From Alphaproteobacteria bacterium (GTDB lineage: Bacteria; Pseudomonadota; Alphaproteobacteria; UBA2966): DNA of 64,000 nucleotides. The translations under genes and the position numbers were made by a program. Positions within the stretch are counted from its first letter, which is position 1. Each line of letters starts with the position of its first letter. Location: positions 1-64,000 of the forward strand of contig JABILA010000085.1 in NCBI GenBank assembly GCA_018654745.1, given 5' to 3'. Below the pieces are notes generated by a model. It was not told where the DNA came from. It worked only from the letters and a program-made list of their open reading frames with translations, and made no database searches. This document shows, piece after piece, positions 17,147 to 25,736 of the stretch.

Positions 17147-17788
17147 GTGCCGCTGCAAAACCGGGTAACGCCGGACGGCGAGATTATTGCCGATACCATG
17201 CGCGGGATGTTTATGGGCAATCGGGGGATATTGCATGATGACCATCGCACCCTGGGGACCAGTCGCTGGAAGCATCCTCATTGGATTATTTGTCTGACGG
17301 AATTCAGAGGTCGTTACAGAGAAGTCATGACCCCTCGCCGCTACACAGAACTGTTTTTCCTGGATGAAGCTGTTGCCCTGGCAGCTGGCCACAGACCTTG
17401 TGCAGAATGCCGCAGGACAGAATATAACAGGTATGTCGATGCAGTATCCCTGGCATTCGATCAAATCCCGCCCAGAGCAGCATCCCTGGATCGAATGCTG
17501 CATCAGGAACGTGTCACAAACCGGCGACAACAAAAAACACATCAGGCCCGACTTTCCGAATTGCCAGATGGTACCTTGCTGCGTTTGCCCTACAACCCTG
17601 GCCAAATTCGTTTACGGACAAATGACAGACTTCTGCTGTGGGCAAAGGATCGATATTTCGACGACGGCATGCGGACGGGCAGCAAGTCCGAAGATCAAAC
17701 AGTGGAAGTCCTCACGCCGCCGCTATCGGTTCTTGCTTTGAAGTCCGGGTATCATCCGGTTCTGCATCCAACTGCGTTGTCCCCCTGA
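17147..17788 (+). CDS. Conserved protein of unknown function with Ada-like Cys motif
   Basis: A 213-residue protein with a GTG start four bases after the binding-protein stop, with GGAGC as ribosome-binding site, so the two form an operon. I do not know a function. A conserved-looking block runs from MGNRGILHDD through HWIICLTEF and TPRRYTELFFLDEA to GHRPCAECRRTEYNRY. The CAEC pair after GHRP is reminiscent of the zinc-binding GYRPCKRC element of Ada-type DNA repair proteins, but only two cysteines are in the motif and the rest differs. The C-terminal half is less structured. I recall similar unnamed proteins in other alphaproteobacteria. No signal peptide or membrane helix. Confidence 0.7.
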   Translation: MPLQNRVTPDGEIIADTMRGMFMGNRGILHDDHRTLGTSRWKHPHWIICLTEFRGRYREVMTPRRYTELFFLDEAVALAAGHRPCAECRRTEYNRYVDAVSLAFDQIPPRAASLDRMLHQERVTNRRQQKTHQARLSELPDGTLLRLPYNPGQIRLRTNDRLLLWAKDRYFDDGMRTGSKSEDQTVEVLTPPLSVLALKSGYHPVLHPTALSP

Positions 17789-17901
17789 CACCGTCATGCC
17801 CGCGCGACAAAGTCTGATTTTTCTGTCAGAATTCACACAACGTGCGCAGGCCTGTTTCAGCACCTGCCCGTCTTCTTTGATCTCGCACCAGGGGAAATTC
17901 A

Positions 17902-18678
17902 GTGGCATCTCATAATCTCAAACGTCTGTTCGCCGGCAAGGGCCTCAAGGTCGGGCATTCCATCTTTGAATTCGATTCCCCCGGCATAGGCCAGATCATC
18001 AGCCAGGCTGGCGCTGATTTTTCCTTTATCGACATGGAACATTCCGGCTTCGGTTATGCTGAACTCAAGCGGCTGATTTCCTATATGCGGGCCGCCAATG
18101 TGCCAAGCCTGGTGCGGCCACCTTCCAAGTCCGGCCCTCATATCTCCCGTGCACTGGATGTCGGTGCGGACGGTCTGATCCTGCCCATGGTAGGGTCGGC
18201 CGCCGAAGCCGAACAAGTCGTCGCCGATATGAAATATCCGCCGATGGGCAGACGTGGCGTTGCACTGGGTGTTGCCCATGATGGCTACACTTCCGGTCCA
18301 GCAGCCCAAAAACTGAAAGCTGCCAACAAGCGCACAGCCTTCGTCGCCCTGATCGAAACGGCAAGCGGTATCGAGAATGTCGATGAAATCGCTGCGGTCA
18401 AACAACTTGATGCCCTGTGGATCGGACATTTCGATTTGTCTTCTTCCTTGGGTATACCCGGAGAATTTGATAATCCCGTCTTCAAGAACGCCGTCAACAA
18501 GGTTCGGCGAGCCGCCAAAAAACACGGCAAGTCCATGGCGCAACTGGTCAACGACGCCGCATCCGGTGCTGCGCTTTATAAAAAAGGTTTTGATATCATT
18601 TGCTATTCCGGCGATATCTGGACTTATCAAACCGCCCTGACCCAGGGAATTGGCGATCTGCGCAACGCCTGTAAATAA
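17902..18678 (+). CDS. HpcH/HpaI-type aldolase
   Basis: A 258-residue class II pyruvate-type aldolase of the HpcH/HpaI family (2-keto-3-deoxyglucarate aldolase, 4-hydroxy-2-oxoheptanedioate aldolase and relatives). All expected active-site elements are visible: the general-base His in FIDMEHSGF, the Arg in SLVRPPS, the metal-binding Glu in ALIETASGIENV and the metal-binding Asp in IGHFDLSSSLG. These enzymes split 2-oxo-4-hydroxy acids into pyruvate and an aldehyde. The specific substrate is not given by sequence and no pathway genes flank it. The start is a GTG. It is followed by about 240 bases of mostly AT-rich DNA before the sulfur operon. Confidence 0.9.
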   Translation: MASHNLKRLFAGKGLKVGHSIFEFDSPGIGQIISQAGADFSFIDMEHSGFGYAELKRLISYMRAANVPSLVRPPSKSGPHISRALDVGADGLILPMVGSAAEAEQVVADMKYPPMGRRGVALGVAHDGYTSGPAAQKLKAANKRTAFVALIETASGIENVDEIAAVKQLDALWIGHFDLSSSLGIPGEFDNPVFKNAVNKVRRAAKKHGKSMAQLVNDAASGAALYKKGFDIICYSGDIWTYQTALTQGIGDLRNACK

Positions 18679-18920
18679 AGCCACAACTGAATAATCCTCA
18701 TTCACGATCGGGCGAGTAGCCCTGTCGAATGGGGTTCTTCGCCTGAATCCGCCAGTTCCGGCTATTTTTCAACTTCTTTATTTACAATTATTTTATGTGT
18801 TTTATATTATTTCACACTATTTCTTGATTTTAATGTTGTTAATACCAAAATATAATGTAATAAAATCGTTAACACACCAAATTTCGCAAAATATTGCCAA
18901 TTCCCGAAAGGCTCAGCGCC

Positions 18921-19208
18921 ATGACCGCACAAATCATCACCGCAAATCGCCTGGACACAGGTATCGTCGTTTATCTCAGCCAGACATTTGACTGGACCGT
19001 CGACATATCTTCGGCCTGGGTTCTGACAGCCAGCAGTGAAGTTGAGGACACGTTAAAAATTGTTGAACGGGCAAAAATCGCCCGTGATGTGGTGGGCGTC
19101 TACGCCATTGATGTCGACGACAATGACGAAATTACAGTTCCTGTGCCGCTGCGTTTTCGCGAACGTATCCGGGTCAGTGGACCAACCGTCTCCCCGCACC
19201 ACGCCTGA
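18921..19208 (+). CDS. DUF2849 protein, first gene of the sulfate-reduction operon
   Basis: A small protein of 95 residues when started at the ATG of MTAQIITANRL, which has GAAAGG about ten bases upstream; an in-frame TTG at 18894 is less likely. It belongs to DUF2849, a family almost confined to alphaproteobacterial sulfite reductase operons, where it usually lies between the siroheme synthase gene and cysI. A role supporting the sulfite reductase is inferred from this context only. Siroheme synthase (cysG) is missing from the window. The 242 bases upstream include an AT-rich run (18770-18890) that probably holds the operon promoter. Confidence 0.85.
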   Translation: MTAQIITANRLDTGIVVYLSQTFDWTVDISSAWVLTASSEVEDTLKIVERAKIARDVVGVYAIDVDDNDEITVPVPLRFRERIRVSGPTVSPHHA

Positions 19209-19237
19209 TTAATAATCGCCTGACCGGAGTTTGGCCC

Positions 19238-20893
19238 ATGTATGCCTATGAACCACACGATCAACTGCTGGTCGACCAGCGTGCCGCCCAGTTCGAGGAG
19301 CAAGTCGAGCGTCGGTTCGAAGGTGCCCTGAACGAGGACGAGTTCCGTCCCCTGCGGCTGCAAAACGGTCTTTATCAGGAACTGCATGCCTACATGCTGC
19401 GGATCAATATTCCCTATGGCACCTTGTCGTCGCGACAGTTGCGCAAACTTGCCGACATCAGCCGCACCTATGACAAGGGCTATGGCCATTTCACAACCCG
19501 CCAAAATCTTCAACTGAACTGGTTGTCCCTGAAAGACGCCCCGGCCATCCTGGCAGAACTCGCCAGTGTCGAGATGCATGCCATCCAGAGCAGCGGCAGT
19601 TGCATTCGCAATGTCACCGCAGATCATTATGCCGGGGCCGCCCCGGACGAAATTGATGATCCGCGTATCTGGGCTGAAATTGTACGTCAGTGGTCGACCT
19701 TGCACCCTGAATTTGCTTTTCTGCCGCGCAAGTTCAAGATCGCCGTTTCCGGTGGCGGTAATGATCGCGCAGCCATCGCCGTGCATGATATTGGCCTGAA
19801 GCTGGTTCATGACGATGAAAAGCAAATCGGATTCGAAGTACAGGTCGGTGGCGGACTTGGCCGTACACCTATGCTGGGAAAAGTCATCCGCGAGTTTCTG
19901 CCTGCAGAAGACCTGCTGAGTTATCTGGAAGCAATATTGCGCGTCTATAACCAGCTGGGCCGTCGCGACAACAAATACAAAGCCCGTATCAAAATCATGG
20001 TTCACGAGTTAGGAGCCGAAGTTGTCCGCGACCTGGTGGAAGATGAATGGCTGGCAACCCGCGACAGCGCCCTGAAACTGCCACAGGACGAAATCACACG
20101 CATCCGCAATAATTTCCTGCCGCCGGTTTTTGAAGATGTTGTTATCCCTGACCCGGATCATCAGGTACAGGAGCCAGGGTTTATCGCCTGGCAGCACACA
20201 AATGTTCATGCCCACAAGCAGCCCGGCTATAATATTGTCACGGTATCGTTGAAAGCCTTTGGCATTGCACCTGGTGATGCCAGCGCCGAACAAATGTATG
20301 TTCTGGCCAATCTTGCAGACGCCTACAGTTTTGGTGAAATTCGCGTCAGCCACGAGCAAAACCTGATCCTGCCCCATGTCCGTGCCGATCAATTACCTGC
20401 TCTCTGGCAGTCATTGCAGCGTGTTGGGCTGGGGACTGCGAACGCTGGACTGGCCACCGATATCATCTCCTGCCCCGGTATGGATTTCTGCACCCTGGCC
20501 AGCGCCCGTTCAATCCCGGTCGCCCTGGCGATTACAGAACGGCTGGATGATCTTGAGCGCCTGCACAATATTGGCGAGCTGAAAATCAAGATTTCCGGCT
20601 GCGTCAACGCTTGTGCCCACCACCATATCGGTCACATCGGCATTCTGGGTCTGGAGAAAAAAGGCGAGGAATTCTACCAGGTCACCGTTGGTGGCCGGGC
20701 AGATGATGACGCTGCCATTGGCGAGATTGTCGGACCTGGCTTTGCCGGTCATCAAATCCCCGATGTTATCGAAAACCTGATTGCTGTTTATCTGGATATC
20801 CGGGAAGCCGGTGAACGCTTTGTCGACACCGTCAAGCGCCTCGGCACCACCCCGTTCAAGGAGAGCCTCTATGCCCATTCTCAAACACGGTAA
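19238..20893 (+). CDS. cysI: Sulfite (nitrite/sulfite) reductase hemoprotein
   Basis: A 551-residue siroheme-[4Fe-4S] enzyme that reduces sulfite to sulfide with six electrons. It shows the duplicated ferredoxin-like halves and the siroheme/Fe-S signature: Cys412 and Cys418 (SCPGMDFC, CX5C) with Cys455 and Cys459 (SGCVNAC, CX3C). The N-terminal half carries FTTRQNLQLNW and the anion-binding SSGSCIRNVT segment. The setting among cysH, cysD and cysNC marks it as the assimilatory sulfite reductase rather than nitrite reductase. No flavoprotein partner (CysJ) is in the window, so the electron donor may be ferredoxin or an unlinked reductase. It overlaps the DUF934 gene by 23 bases. Confidence 0.95.
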   Translation: MYAYEPHDQLLVDQRAAQFEEQVERRFEGALNEDEFRPLRLQNGLYQELHAYMLRINIPYGTLSSRQLRKLADISRTYDKGYGHFTTRQNLQLNWLSLKDAPAILAELASVEMHAIQSSGSCIRNVTADHYAGAAPDEIDDPRIWAEIVRQWSTLHPEFAFLPRKFKIAVSGGGNDRAAIAVHDIGLKLVHDDEKQIGFEVQVGGGLGRTPMLGKVIREFLPAEDLLSYLEAILRVYNQLGRRDNKYKARIKIMVHELGAEVVRDLVEDEWLATRDSALKLPQDEITRIRNNFLPPVFEDVVIPDPDHQVQEPGFIAWQHTNVHAHKQPGYNIVTVSLKAFGIAPGDASAEQMYVLANLADAYSFGEIRVSHEQNLILPHVRADQLPALWQSLQRVGLGTANAGLATDIISCPGMDFCTLASARSIPVALAITERLDDLERLHNIGELKIKISGCVNACAHHHIGHIGILGLEKKGEEFYQVTVGGRADDDAAIGEIVGPGFAGHQIPDVIENLIAVYLDIREAGERFVDTVKRLGTTPFKESLYAHSQTR

Positions 20894-21362
20894 AATCATC
20901 GACGACAATTGGCAAAACCTGGCCGACGACGACGTTTTACCCGAAACCGGTCAAGTCATTGTCTCCCTTACCCGCTGGCTTGCTGATCAGACAGAACTTG
21001 TCGACAGCCAACTGTCTCTGGGCGTGCGTATTACTGGCGACGTTGATGTCAGCACCATCGTATCTGACCTGAATTATTTCGACCTGGTCGCAGTGAACTT
21101 TCCAGGTATCGCCGATGGGCGCGGTTATTCACAAGCCAGATTGTTGCGTCATCGTTATGGCTTTTTGGGTGAACTTCGAGCGACTGGTCCCCTCGTTCGC
21201 GACGTCTTTGTCGCTCTCGAACGCGTCGGTTTTGACGCCATCGAAGCCAGAGACAACGCCGAAGCCGAAGCCTGGTCGGAAGCTGTCGCTCGTATAACTG
21301 TGCGGTTGCAGCCTGATGCAAATTCCGCCCTTATCGCTTCCTTTCAATCAGCTGCGGAATAG
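20871..21362 (+). CDS. DUF934 protein of sulfite reduction operon
   Basis: A 163-residue protein of the DUF934 family, which accompanies cysI and cysH in alpha- and betaproteobacteria and is annotated as an auxiliary factor of sulfite reduction. I place the start at 20871 because AGGAG stands seven bases upstream and the protein then opens with MPILKHGKIIDD. This start lies inside the cysI end (23-base overlap), so translation is coupled. The FDLVAVNFPGIADGRGYSQA stretch is the family's most conserved part. No cofactor motif is visible and the molecular role is not known. Confidence 0.88.
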   Translation: MPILKHGKIIDDNWQNLADDDVLPETGQVIVSLTRWLADQTELVDSQLSLGVRITGDVDVSTIVSDLNYFDLVAVNFPGIADGRGYSQARLLRHRYGFLGELRATGPLVRDVFVALERVGFDAIEARDNAEAEAWSEAVARITVRLQPDANSALIASFQSAAE

Positions 21363-21371
21363 GGGCAGGCT

Positions 21372-22133
21372 ATGACCGCCCTGGCAATAAATGAAACTGA
21401 ATCGGACCTGAACCAGGACCTTCATGCCCGGGCGCGAAGCCTGGAGCACAAATATTCCAATCTGGGCGCACAAGAATTGGTGTCTCGTTCTGCAAACGAG
21501 ATATTCGGTGAACGCATTACCCTGGTGTCATCCTTTGGTACGGGTTCGGCTGTGCTGTTGCATATGGTGGCACGGGCCAACAAGCGAACACCTGTCTTGT
21601 TTGTAGATACCGGCAAGCATTTTGGCGAAACACTGCGCTATCGGAACCAGTTAGTTGACTTGTTGGGCCTGGAAAATGTCAGCAGTTTGCGTCCACAGGT
21701 AGATGACGTATCCAGGCTGGACCCCCAGGGTATTTTGTTCACGCAGAATACCGATGCCTGTTGCGCCTTTCGCAAAGTTGCACCGCTGAACCTGGCTTTG
21801 CAGGAATTTGATGCCTGGTTTACCGGTCGCAGGCGGGATCAAAATGATCAACGTGAGACCATGACCCGATTTGAAGTCGCCAACGGCAAAATCAAGGTCA
21901 ACGCCCTGGCCAACTGGACCAGCGAAATGGTAGAAAACTATTTCAGCGAACATAAACTGCCCAAACACCCGTTGGAAGCCGACGGCTTTCTTTCAATCGG
22001 CTGTATGACCTGTACCGACCGGGTTGCAGCCGGAGAAGACCCACGCGCCGGACGCTGGCGTGATCAGAACAAAACAGAATGCGGCATTCATCTTGCCGAC
22101 ACAGAATTTAAAAACATCGGAATAGACATATGA
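21372..22133 (+). CDS. cysH: APS-type adenylylsulfate/phosphoadenylylsulfate reductase
   Basis: A 253-residue reductase that forms sulfite from activated sulfate using thioredoxin or glutaredoxin. The nucleotide-binding SSFGTGSAVLLH loop (residues 53-64) is present, and the active-site cysteine is Cys237 in ECGIHL. It also has two cysteine pairs, Cys130-Cys131 (DACCAFRK) and Cys211/Cys214 (GCMTC). In this family these bind a [4Fe-4S] cluster and mark enzymes that use adenylylsulfate (APS) directly, unlike the cluster-free enterobacterial PAPS reductase. The gene is nine bases after DUF934 and overlaps cysD by four bases (ATGA). Confidence 0.94.
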   Translation: MTALAINETESDLNQDLHARARSLEHKYSNLGAQELVSRSANEIFGERITLVSSFGTGSAVLLHMVARANKRTPVLFVDTGKHFGETLRYRNQLVDLLGLENVSSLRPQVDDVSRLDPQGILFTQNTDACCAFRKVAPLNLALQEFDAWFTGRRRDQNDQRETMTRFEVANGKIKVNALANWTSEMVENYFSEHKLPKHPLEADGFLSIGCMTCTDRVAAGEDPRAGRWRDQNKTECGIHLADTEFKNIGIDI

Positions 22134-22924
22134 ACCACCTCGACCGCCTTGAAGCTGAAAGTATTTACATTCTGCGTGAGGCAAAAAACCGTTTTGAAAA
22201 ACTGGCCATGCTGTGGTCGCTGGGCAAAGACAGTAATGTCATGATCCGCCTGGCCCAAAAAGCCTTTCTCGGTCAGCTCCCTTTTCCTGTCGCCCACCTG
22301 GATACCGGCAAGGAATTTCCCGAGACATATGCCTTCCGCGAAAAATACACCAAGGAATGGAAACTGGACCTGATCGACGACGATTGCCCGCCGATCGAGG
22401 ATGTGGATATCGATCTTGAACCAGCTTCCCGCTTTGCTGCCCGTAAAAGCCTGGGCCTCAAGCAGGCGTTGAACCGCTATGGATTTCAAGCCCTGATCAC
22501 CGGTATCCGTCGCGACGAGCAGGCCACCCGGGCCAAGGAGCGTGTATTCAGTCCCCGCGGCGAAGACGGTGCCTGGGATTTCCGGGACCAGCCGCCAGAA
22601 ATGTGGAACCACTACAACACCGACTTTCCACCCGGCACACATATCCGGGTTCATCCCCTGCTGCATTGGACCGAAGTTGATATCTGGCGCTATATCCAGC
22701 GCGAAGAAATTCCGGTGGTGCCGCTGTATTTTGCCAAAGACGGCAAACGATTCCGCTCGCTTGGTGAAGAAGGGATCACTTTTCCCATCGACAGCAACGC
22801 CACTACCCTGGATGAAATCATCGAGGAACTGGAAGCAACCCGTGCACCCGAACGCGCCGGTCGCGCCATGGACCACGAATCAGAAGATGCGTTCGAGCGC
22901 TTGAGAGCGCACGGCTACCTGTAG
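22130..22924 (+). CDS. cysD: Sulfate adenylyltransferase subunit 2
   Basis: A 264-residue PP-loop ATP pyrophosphatase that forms APS from sulfate and ATP, driven by the GTPase activity of CysN. Its PP-loop is SLGKDSNVM (about residues 30-38). Other family landmarks are [25 protein letters not shown] and the C-terminal [10 protein letters not shown]. Length is slightly below that of E. coli CysD, which is normal for alphaproteobacteria. The ATG overlaps the cysH stop, and cysNC follows after ten bases, so the three are co-translated from one message. Confidence 0.95.
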   Translation: MNHLDRLEAESIYILREAKNRFEKLAMLWSLGKDSNVMIRLAQKAFLGQLPFPVAHLDTGKEFPETYAFREKYTKEWKLDLIDDDCPPIEDVDIDLEPASRFAARKSLGLKQALNRYGFQALITGIRRDEQATRAKERVFSPRGEDGAWDFRDQPPEMWNHYNTDFPPGTHIRVHPLLHWTEVDIWRYIQREEIPVVPLYFAKDGKRFRSLGEEGITFPIDSNATTLDEIIEELEATRAPERAGRAMDHESEDAFERLRAHGYL

Positions 22925-22934
22925 GAACAAGATC

Positions 22935-24833
22935 ATGAATTCAATTGCAAAACCGGTCGATCCATCGGCCGTCAACCTGACCCCCATGCCCATCGTCATT
23001 GTTGGCCATGTTGACCATGGCAAATCAACCCTTGTCGGTCGTCTGTTGCACGACACCGACAGCCTGCCAGATGGCAAGGTTGAAGAACTTAAAGCCCAGG
23101 CAGATCGTCGCGGTGCCGACTTTGAATGGTCGTTTGTGATGGATGCTTTGCAGGTCGAACGCGACCAGGGCATCACTGTTGATACCACCCGGATCTGGTT
23201 CAAGACCCCTGCCCGTCGTTATGTCATCATTGATGCACCCGGACACAAGGCGTTCCTGAAAAACATGGTAACCGGTGCGGCAGCAGCTGATGCAGCCTTG
23301 CTGGTAATCGATGCCGAACAAGGTGTTTCAGAACAAACCCGCCGACATGCTTATCTGCTGCATCTGCTGGGCGTCCCACAGGTTGCTGTTGTCGTCAACA
23401 AAATGGACCTTGTCGATTATTCTGAAGAACGCTTTAACCAGGTGGACGCGGAAATCCGCAAATACCTGGAAGAACTGGGCATCAAGGCAAAGGCCGTTGT
23501 ACCTGTCTCTGCCCGTGAAGGCAGTAATATCGCCAGCAAACATTCACCGCATCTGGACTGGTGGCAGGGTGACAGTGTTGTCTCCGCCCTGGACAGTTTT
23601 TCAGAACAGGACGCGCCCTCCAACCAGGCCCTGCGCTTTCCGGTTCAGGACGTCTACCGTCAGGACGACAAGCGATATCTGGTCGGACGTATCACCAGCG
23701 GCCTGGTCCGGGTTGGCGACCAGTTGCACTTCTCACCCGGTGGTCAGACCGCAAGGGTCCAGTCCATTATCGATCCAAGTCAGCCCACCAGCCTCAGCGC
23801 TGCTGCCGGGCAATCCATTGCCCTGACTCTGGATGAAGAAATCTTTGTTGAGCGAGGCCATATCGCCAGCCACCTGGAAACCACACCAGTAGAAACCAAT
23901 TTGCTGGACGTGCGCCTGTTCTGGTTGGATAAGGAAGCATTGAAAGTTGGTGATCGCCTGAAGCTCAAGCTGGGTACGTCCGAGCACACTGTGACGGTTG
24001 CCGACATCAAACGTGTTATCGACGTGGAAACACTGCAGACAGAAGCGGAAAGCAGCGAAATTGCGCACAATGCCGTCGCCGATGTCACCTTGCGCAGCCG
24101 CTCTCGCATGGCGCTGGATGCCTTTGTCGATCATCGGGCAACGGGACGCGGTGTTCTGGTGCGCGACTATCGTGTTGTTGGTGGCTGCATCATCGAAGGT
24201 GCGTCTGATCTGGCAGCAGCCCGCAACCTTGTTTCCGTTGACCAGACGGTCACGGAAGACGAACGGTTGCAGGCTAATGGACATGGCGGTGGGGTCCTGT
24301 GGTTGACCGGTTTGTCTGGCTCAGGCAAATCGACGCTCGCCATGGCACTGCAGCGCAAATTGTTTGAACGTGGCGATCAGGTCTATGTGCTGGACGGCGA
24401 TAATGTGCGCCAGGGCCTGAACAATGATCTGGGCTTTGGTCCCGACGACCGTACCGAAAACATCCGCAGAATTGCTGAAGTCGCCAATCTTTTTGCCGAT
24501 GCCGGTTTCATCGTAGTGACAGCCTTCATTTCCCCCTACCGCGAAGATCGCGAAAACGCCCGTGCCATCGTCGGCGACAAGTTCCGGGAAGTCTTCGTCA
24601 AGGCCAGCCTCGCCGCTTGCGAAAGCCGTGATCCGAAGGGCCTGTACGTCAAGGCGAGAGCCGGTGAAATCCCTGAATTCACAGGCATCTCGGCACCCTA
24701 TGAGGAACCTGCATCACCCGAATTGGTGGTCGATACAGAAAACCAGTCACTGGAAGCCGCAGTTGCCGAAGTGCTTGCGGATATTGAAACATCGTCGATA
24801 CGTACAGGTGAAGTTTCACGCCGGGCAAGTTAA
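22935..24833 (+). CDS. cysNC: Bifunctional sulfate adenylyltransferase subunit 1 / APS kinase
   Basis: A 632-residue fusion. The N-terminal part (about 1-440) is the CysN GTPase: G1 GHVDHGKST (24-32), G3 DAPGH, G4 NKMD and two elongation-factor-like beta barrels. The C-terminal part (about 450-620) is CysC, which phosphorylates APS to PAPS: Walker [10 protein letters not shown] (459-467), the [10 protein letters not shown] segment and the FISPYREDR segment. The fusion is common in alphaproteobacteria. Because the adjacent CysH is of the APS type, PAPS is probably not strictly needed for reduction here and may serve sulfation. It is the last clear gene of the sulfur operon; a hairpin follows after 39 bases. 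Confidence 0.95.
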   Translation: MNSIAKPVDPSAVNLTPMPIVIVGHVDHGKSTLVGRLLHDTDSLPDGKVEELKAQADRRGADFEWSFVMDALQVERDQGITVDTTRIWFKTPARRYVIIDAPGHKAFLKNMVTGAAAADAALLVIDAEQGVSEQTRRHAYLLHLLGVPQVAVVVNKMDLVDYSEERFNQVDAEIRKYLEELGIKAKAVVPVSAREGSNIASKHSPHLDWWQGDSVVSALDSFSEQDAPSNQALRFPVQDVYRQDDKRYLVGRITSGLVRVGDQLHFSPGGQTARVQSIIDPSQPTSLSAAAGQSIALTLDEEIFVERGHIASHLETTPVETNLLDVRLFWLDKEALKVGDRLKLKLGTSEHTVTVADIKRVIDVETLQTEAESSEIAHNAVADVTLRSRSRMALDAFVDHRATGRGVLVRDYRVVGGCIIEGASDLAAARNLVSVDQTVTEDERLQANGHGGGVLWLTGLSGSGKSTLAMALQRKLFERGDQVYVLDGDNVRQGLNNDLGFGPDDRTENIRRIAEVANLFADAGFIVVTAFISPYREDRENARAIVGDKFREVFVKASLAACESRDPKGLYVKARAGEIPEFTGISAPYEEPASPELVVDTENQSLEAAVAEVLADIETSSIRTGEVSRRAS

Positions 24834-24872
24834 AATTCATTCTGGCAACCCAGGCTATCCATCGCTAAACTT

Positions 24873-24923
24873 CCCTGCAATCAGGGCGCTTCCGGATTTC
24901 ACCGAAACGCCTTGATTGCAGGG
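24873..24923. promoter_or_regulatory. Strong hairpin covering the next gene's ribosome-binding site
   Basis: A 16-base inverted repeat (24873-24888 with 24908-24923, one G-T pair) can extend inward through a short TT-CGG/CCG-AA stem. It lies between the cysNC stop and the PH-domain gene. The right arm ends in the GGGG that also starts the GGGGAG ribosome-binding site at 24921-24926, so folding would hide that site. There is no run of T on either strand, so it is not a standard intrinsic terminator. It could be a translational switch or a processing/stability element. Confidence 0.7.
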
Positions 24924-24933
24924 GAGATTGGCG

Positions 24934-25485
24934 ATGAAACATTTCGATGCCCTTCAGATTGCGAACGCTGAATCACGGCGCGGCGAAAAGGTAATCTGGG
25001 CTGATCGTCCGGGCCCAGGTGCCAGAGCCATGAGCCAGTTACCCCGAAGTTTCTTTGGCGTGTTTTTTTTCATCTTCTCCATAGTCTGGATGAGCGTCGC
25101 CTACAGCCCAAATGAGCCGCTGCTTTTCCCGCTGTTTGGCATTCCCTTCATGCTTATTGGTCTGGCATTTATTCTGACACCGGTCTGGGCCTGGTTTGAG
25201 GCCAGAAAATGGCTGGTCTATGCCCTGACCGACCAGCGCATCCTGATCATCCGCTTGTTTCCGCGGCACAAGGTTGAAACCTTTGCACCCAGGGATGTCG
25301 GCAAACTGGAACGGACGACTAAAGCAGATGGCTCCGGCAATCTGATATTTCGTGAAGACATCAGCCATACCCGCAAAGGCGGTACCATTCGCACACCGCG
25401 TGGGTTCTTCGGAATACGGGATGTCAAAAATGTTGAAGCAGCGGTTCACACCTTTGCCTATGGACCAGACGATCCGGAACCGTGA
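24934..25485 (+). CDS. Membrane protein with bacterial PH-like domain
   Basis: A 183-residue protein with two membrane helices (about residues 37-55 and 67-90) and a C-terminal bacterial pleckstrin-homology-like domain (ALTDQRILIIRLFPRHKVETF, with the YALT-D-RI motif of that family, followed by strands ending in FFGIRDVKNVEAAV). Such proteins are widespread with no assigned activity; they may bind lipid or act as membrane scaffolds. The ATG at 24934 has GGGGAG seven bases upstream; an in-frame TTG at 24916 lies inside the hairpin and is unlikely. It is about 100 bases after cysNC, and may be either part of that transcript or independent. Confidence 0.85.
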   Translation: MKHFDALQIANAESRRGEKVIWADRPGPGARAMSQLPRSFFGVFFFIFSIVWMSVAYSPNEPLLFPLFGIPFMLIGLAFILTPVWAWFEARKWLVYALTDQRILIIRLFPRHKVETFAPRDVGKLERTTKADGSGNLIFREDISHTRKGGTIRTPRGFFGIRDVKNVEAAVHTFAYGPDDPEP

Positions 25486-25505
25486 CGATCAGGTCTGGTC
25501 GCGCC

Positions 25506-25733
25506 TCAGCCTTTTAATTCACCCCGGTTAAAGGGGCCGTGCAGGACATGGCTTAGAACAACAACAAGTGCTGCCGAGCCGATAATAGTCCCGAGGACAA
25601 TGCCGAGGACCAAAGGCGACCAAGCACCCCACAGGAAAGGTATGAGTATAATGGCCAATGCTCCTGCCAGGGTTTGCAGGGAGCGCAGGATTTTCAGGAT
25701 TGTCAGCCGGAGAGACGGTTTGTATTCAGTCAT
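25506..25733 (-). CDS. Small two-helix membrane protein
   Basis: A 75-residue hydrophobic protein with two predicted membrane helices (about 18-36 and 41-64) joined by a tight turn (WGAWSP), a basic N-terminus and a polar C-terminus. I know no family for it. Its ATG lies three bases after the stop of the large cyclase-ATPase gene, in the same orientation, so the two are very probably one operon. It may anchor or modulate that protein at the membrane; this is inference. It converges on the PH-domain gene with 20 bases between the stops. Confidence 0.7.
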   Translation of the reverse strand: MTEYKPSLRLTILKILRSLQTLAGALAIILIPFLWGAWSPLVLGIVLGTIIGSAALVVVLSHVLHGPFNRGELKG

Positions 25734-25736
25734 ATA

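Noticed and set aside
18700-18760. Terminator after the HpcH/HpaI aldolase gene
   Set aside because: The possible stem (agccc/gggtt and flanks) has several mismatches and no T tract; too weak to report.
19238-20893. Assimilatory nitrite reductase
   Set aside because: The fold and cofactor motifs are shared, but the gene lies within a complete sulfate-activation operon with DUF2849 and DUF934, so sulfite reductase is the better call.
24873-24923. Intrinsic terminator of the sulfur operon
   Set aside because: The stem is strong, but there is no T tract on either strand and it overlaps the next gene's ribosome-binding site, so I list it as a regulatory hairpin instead.
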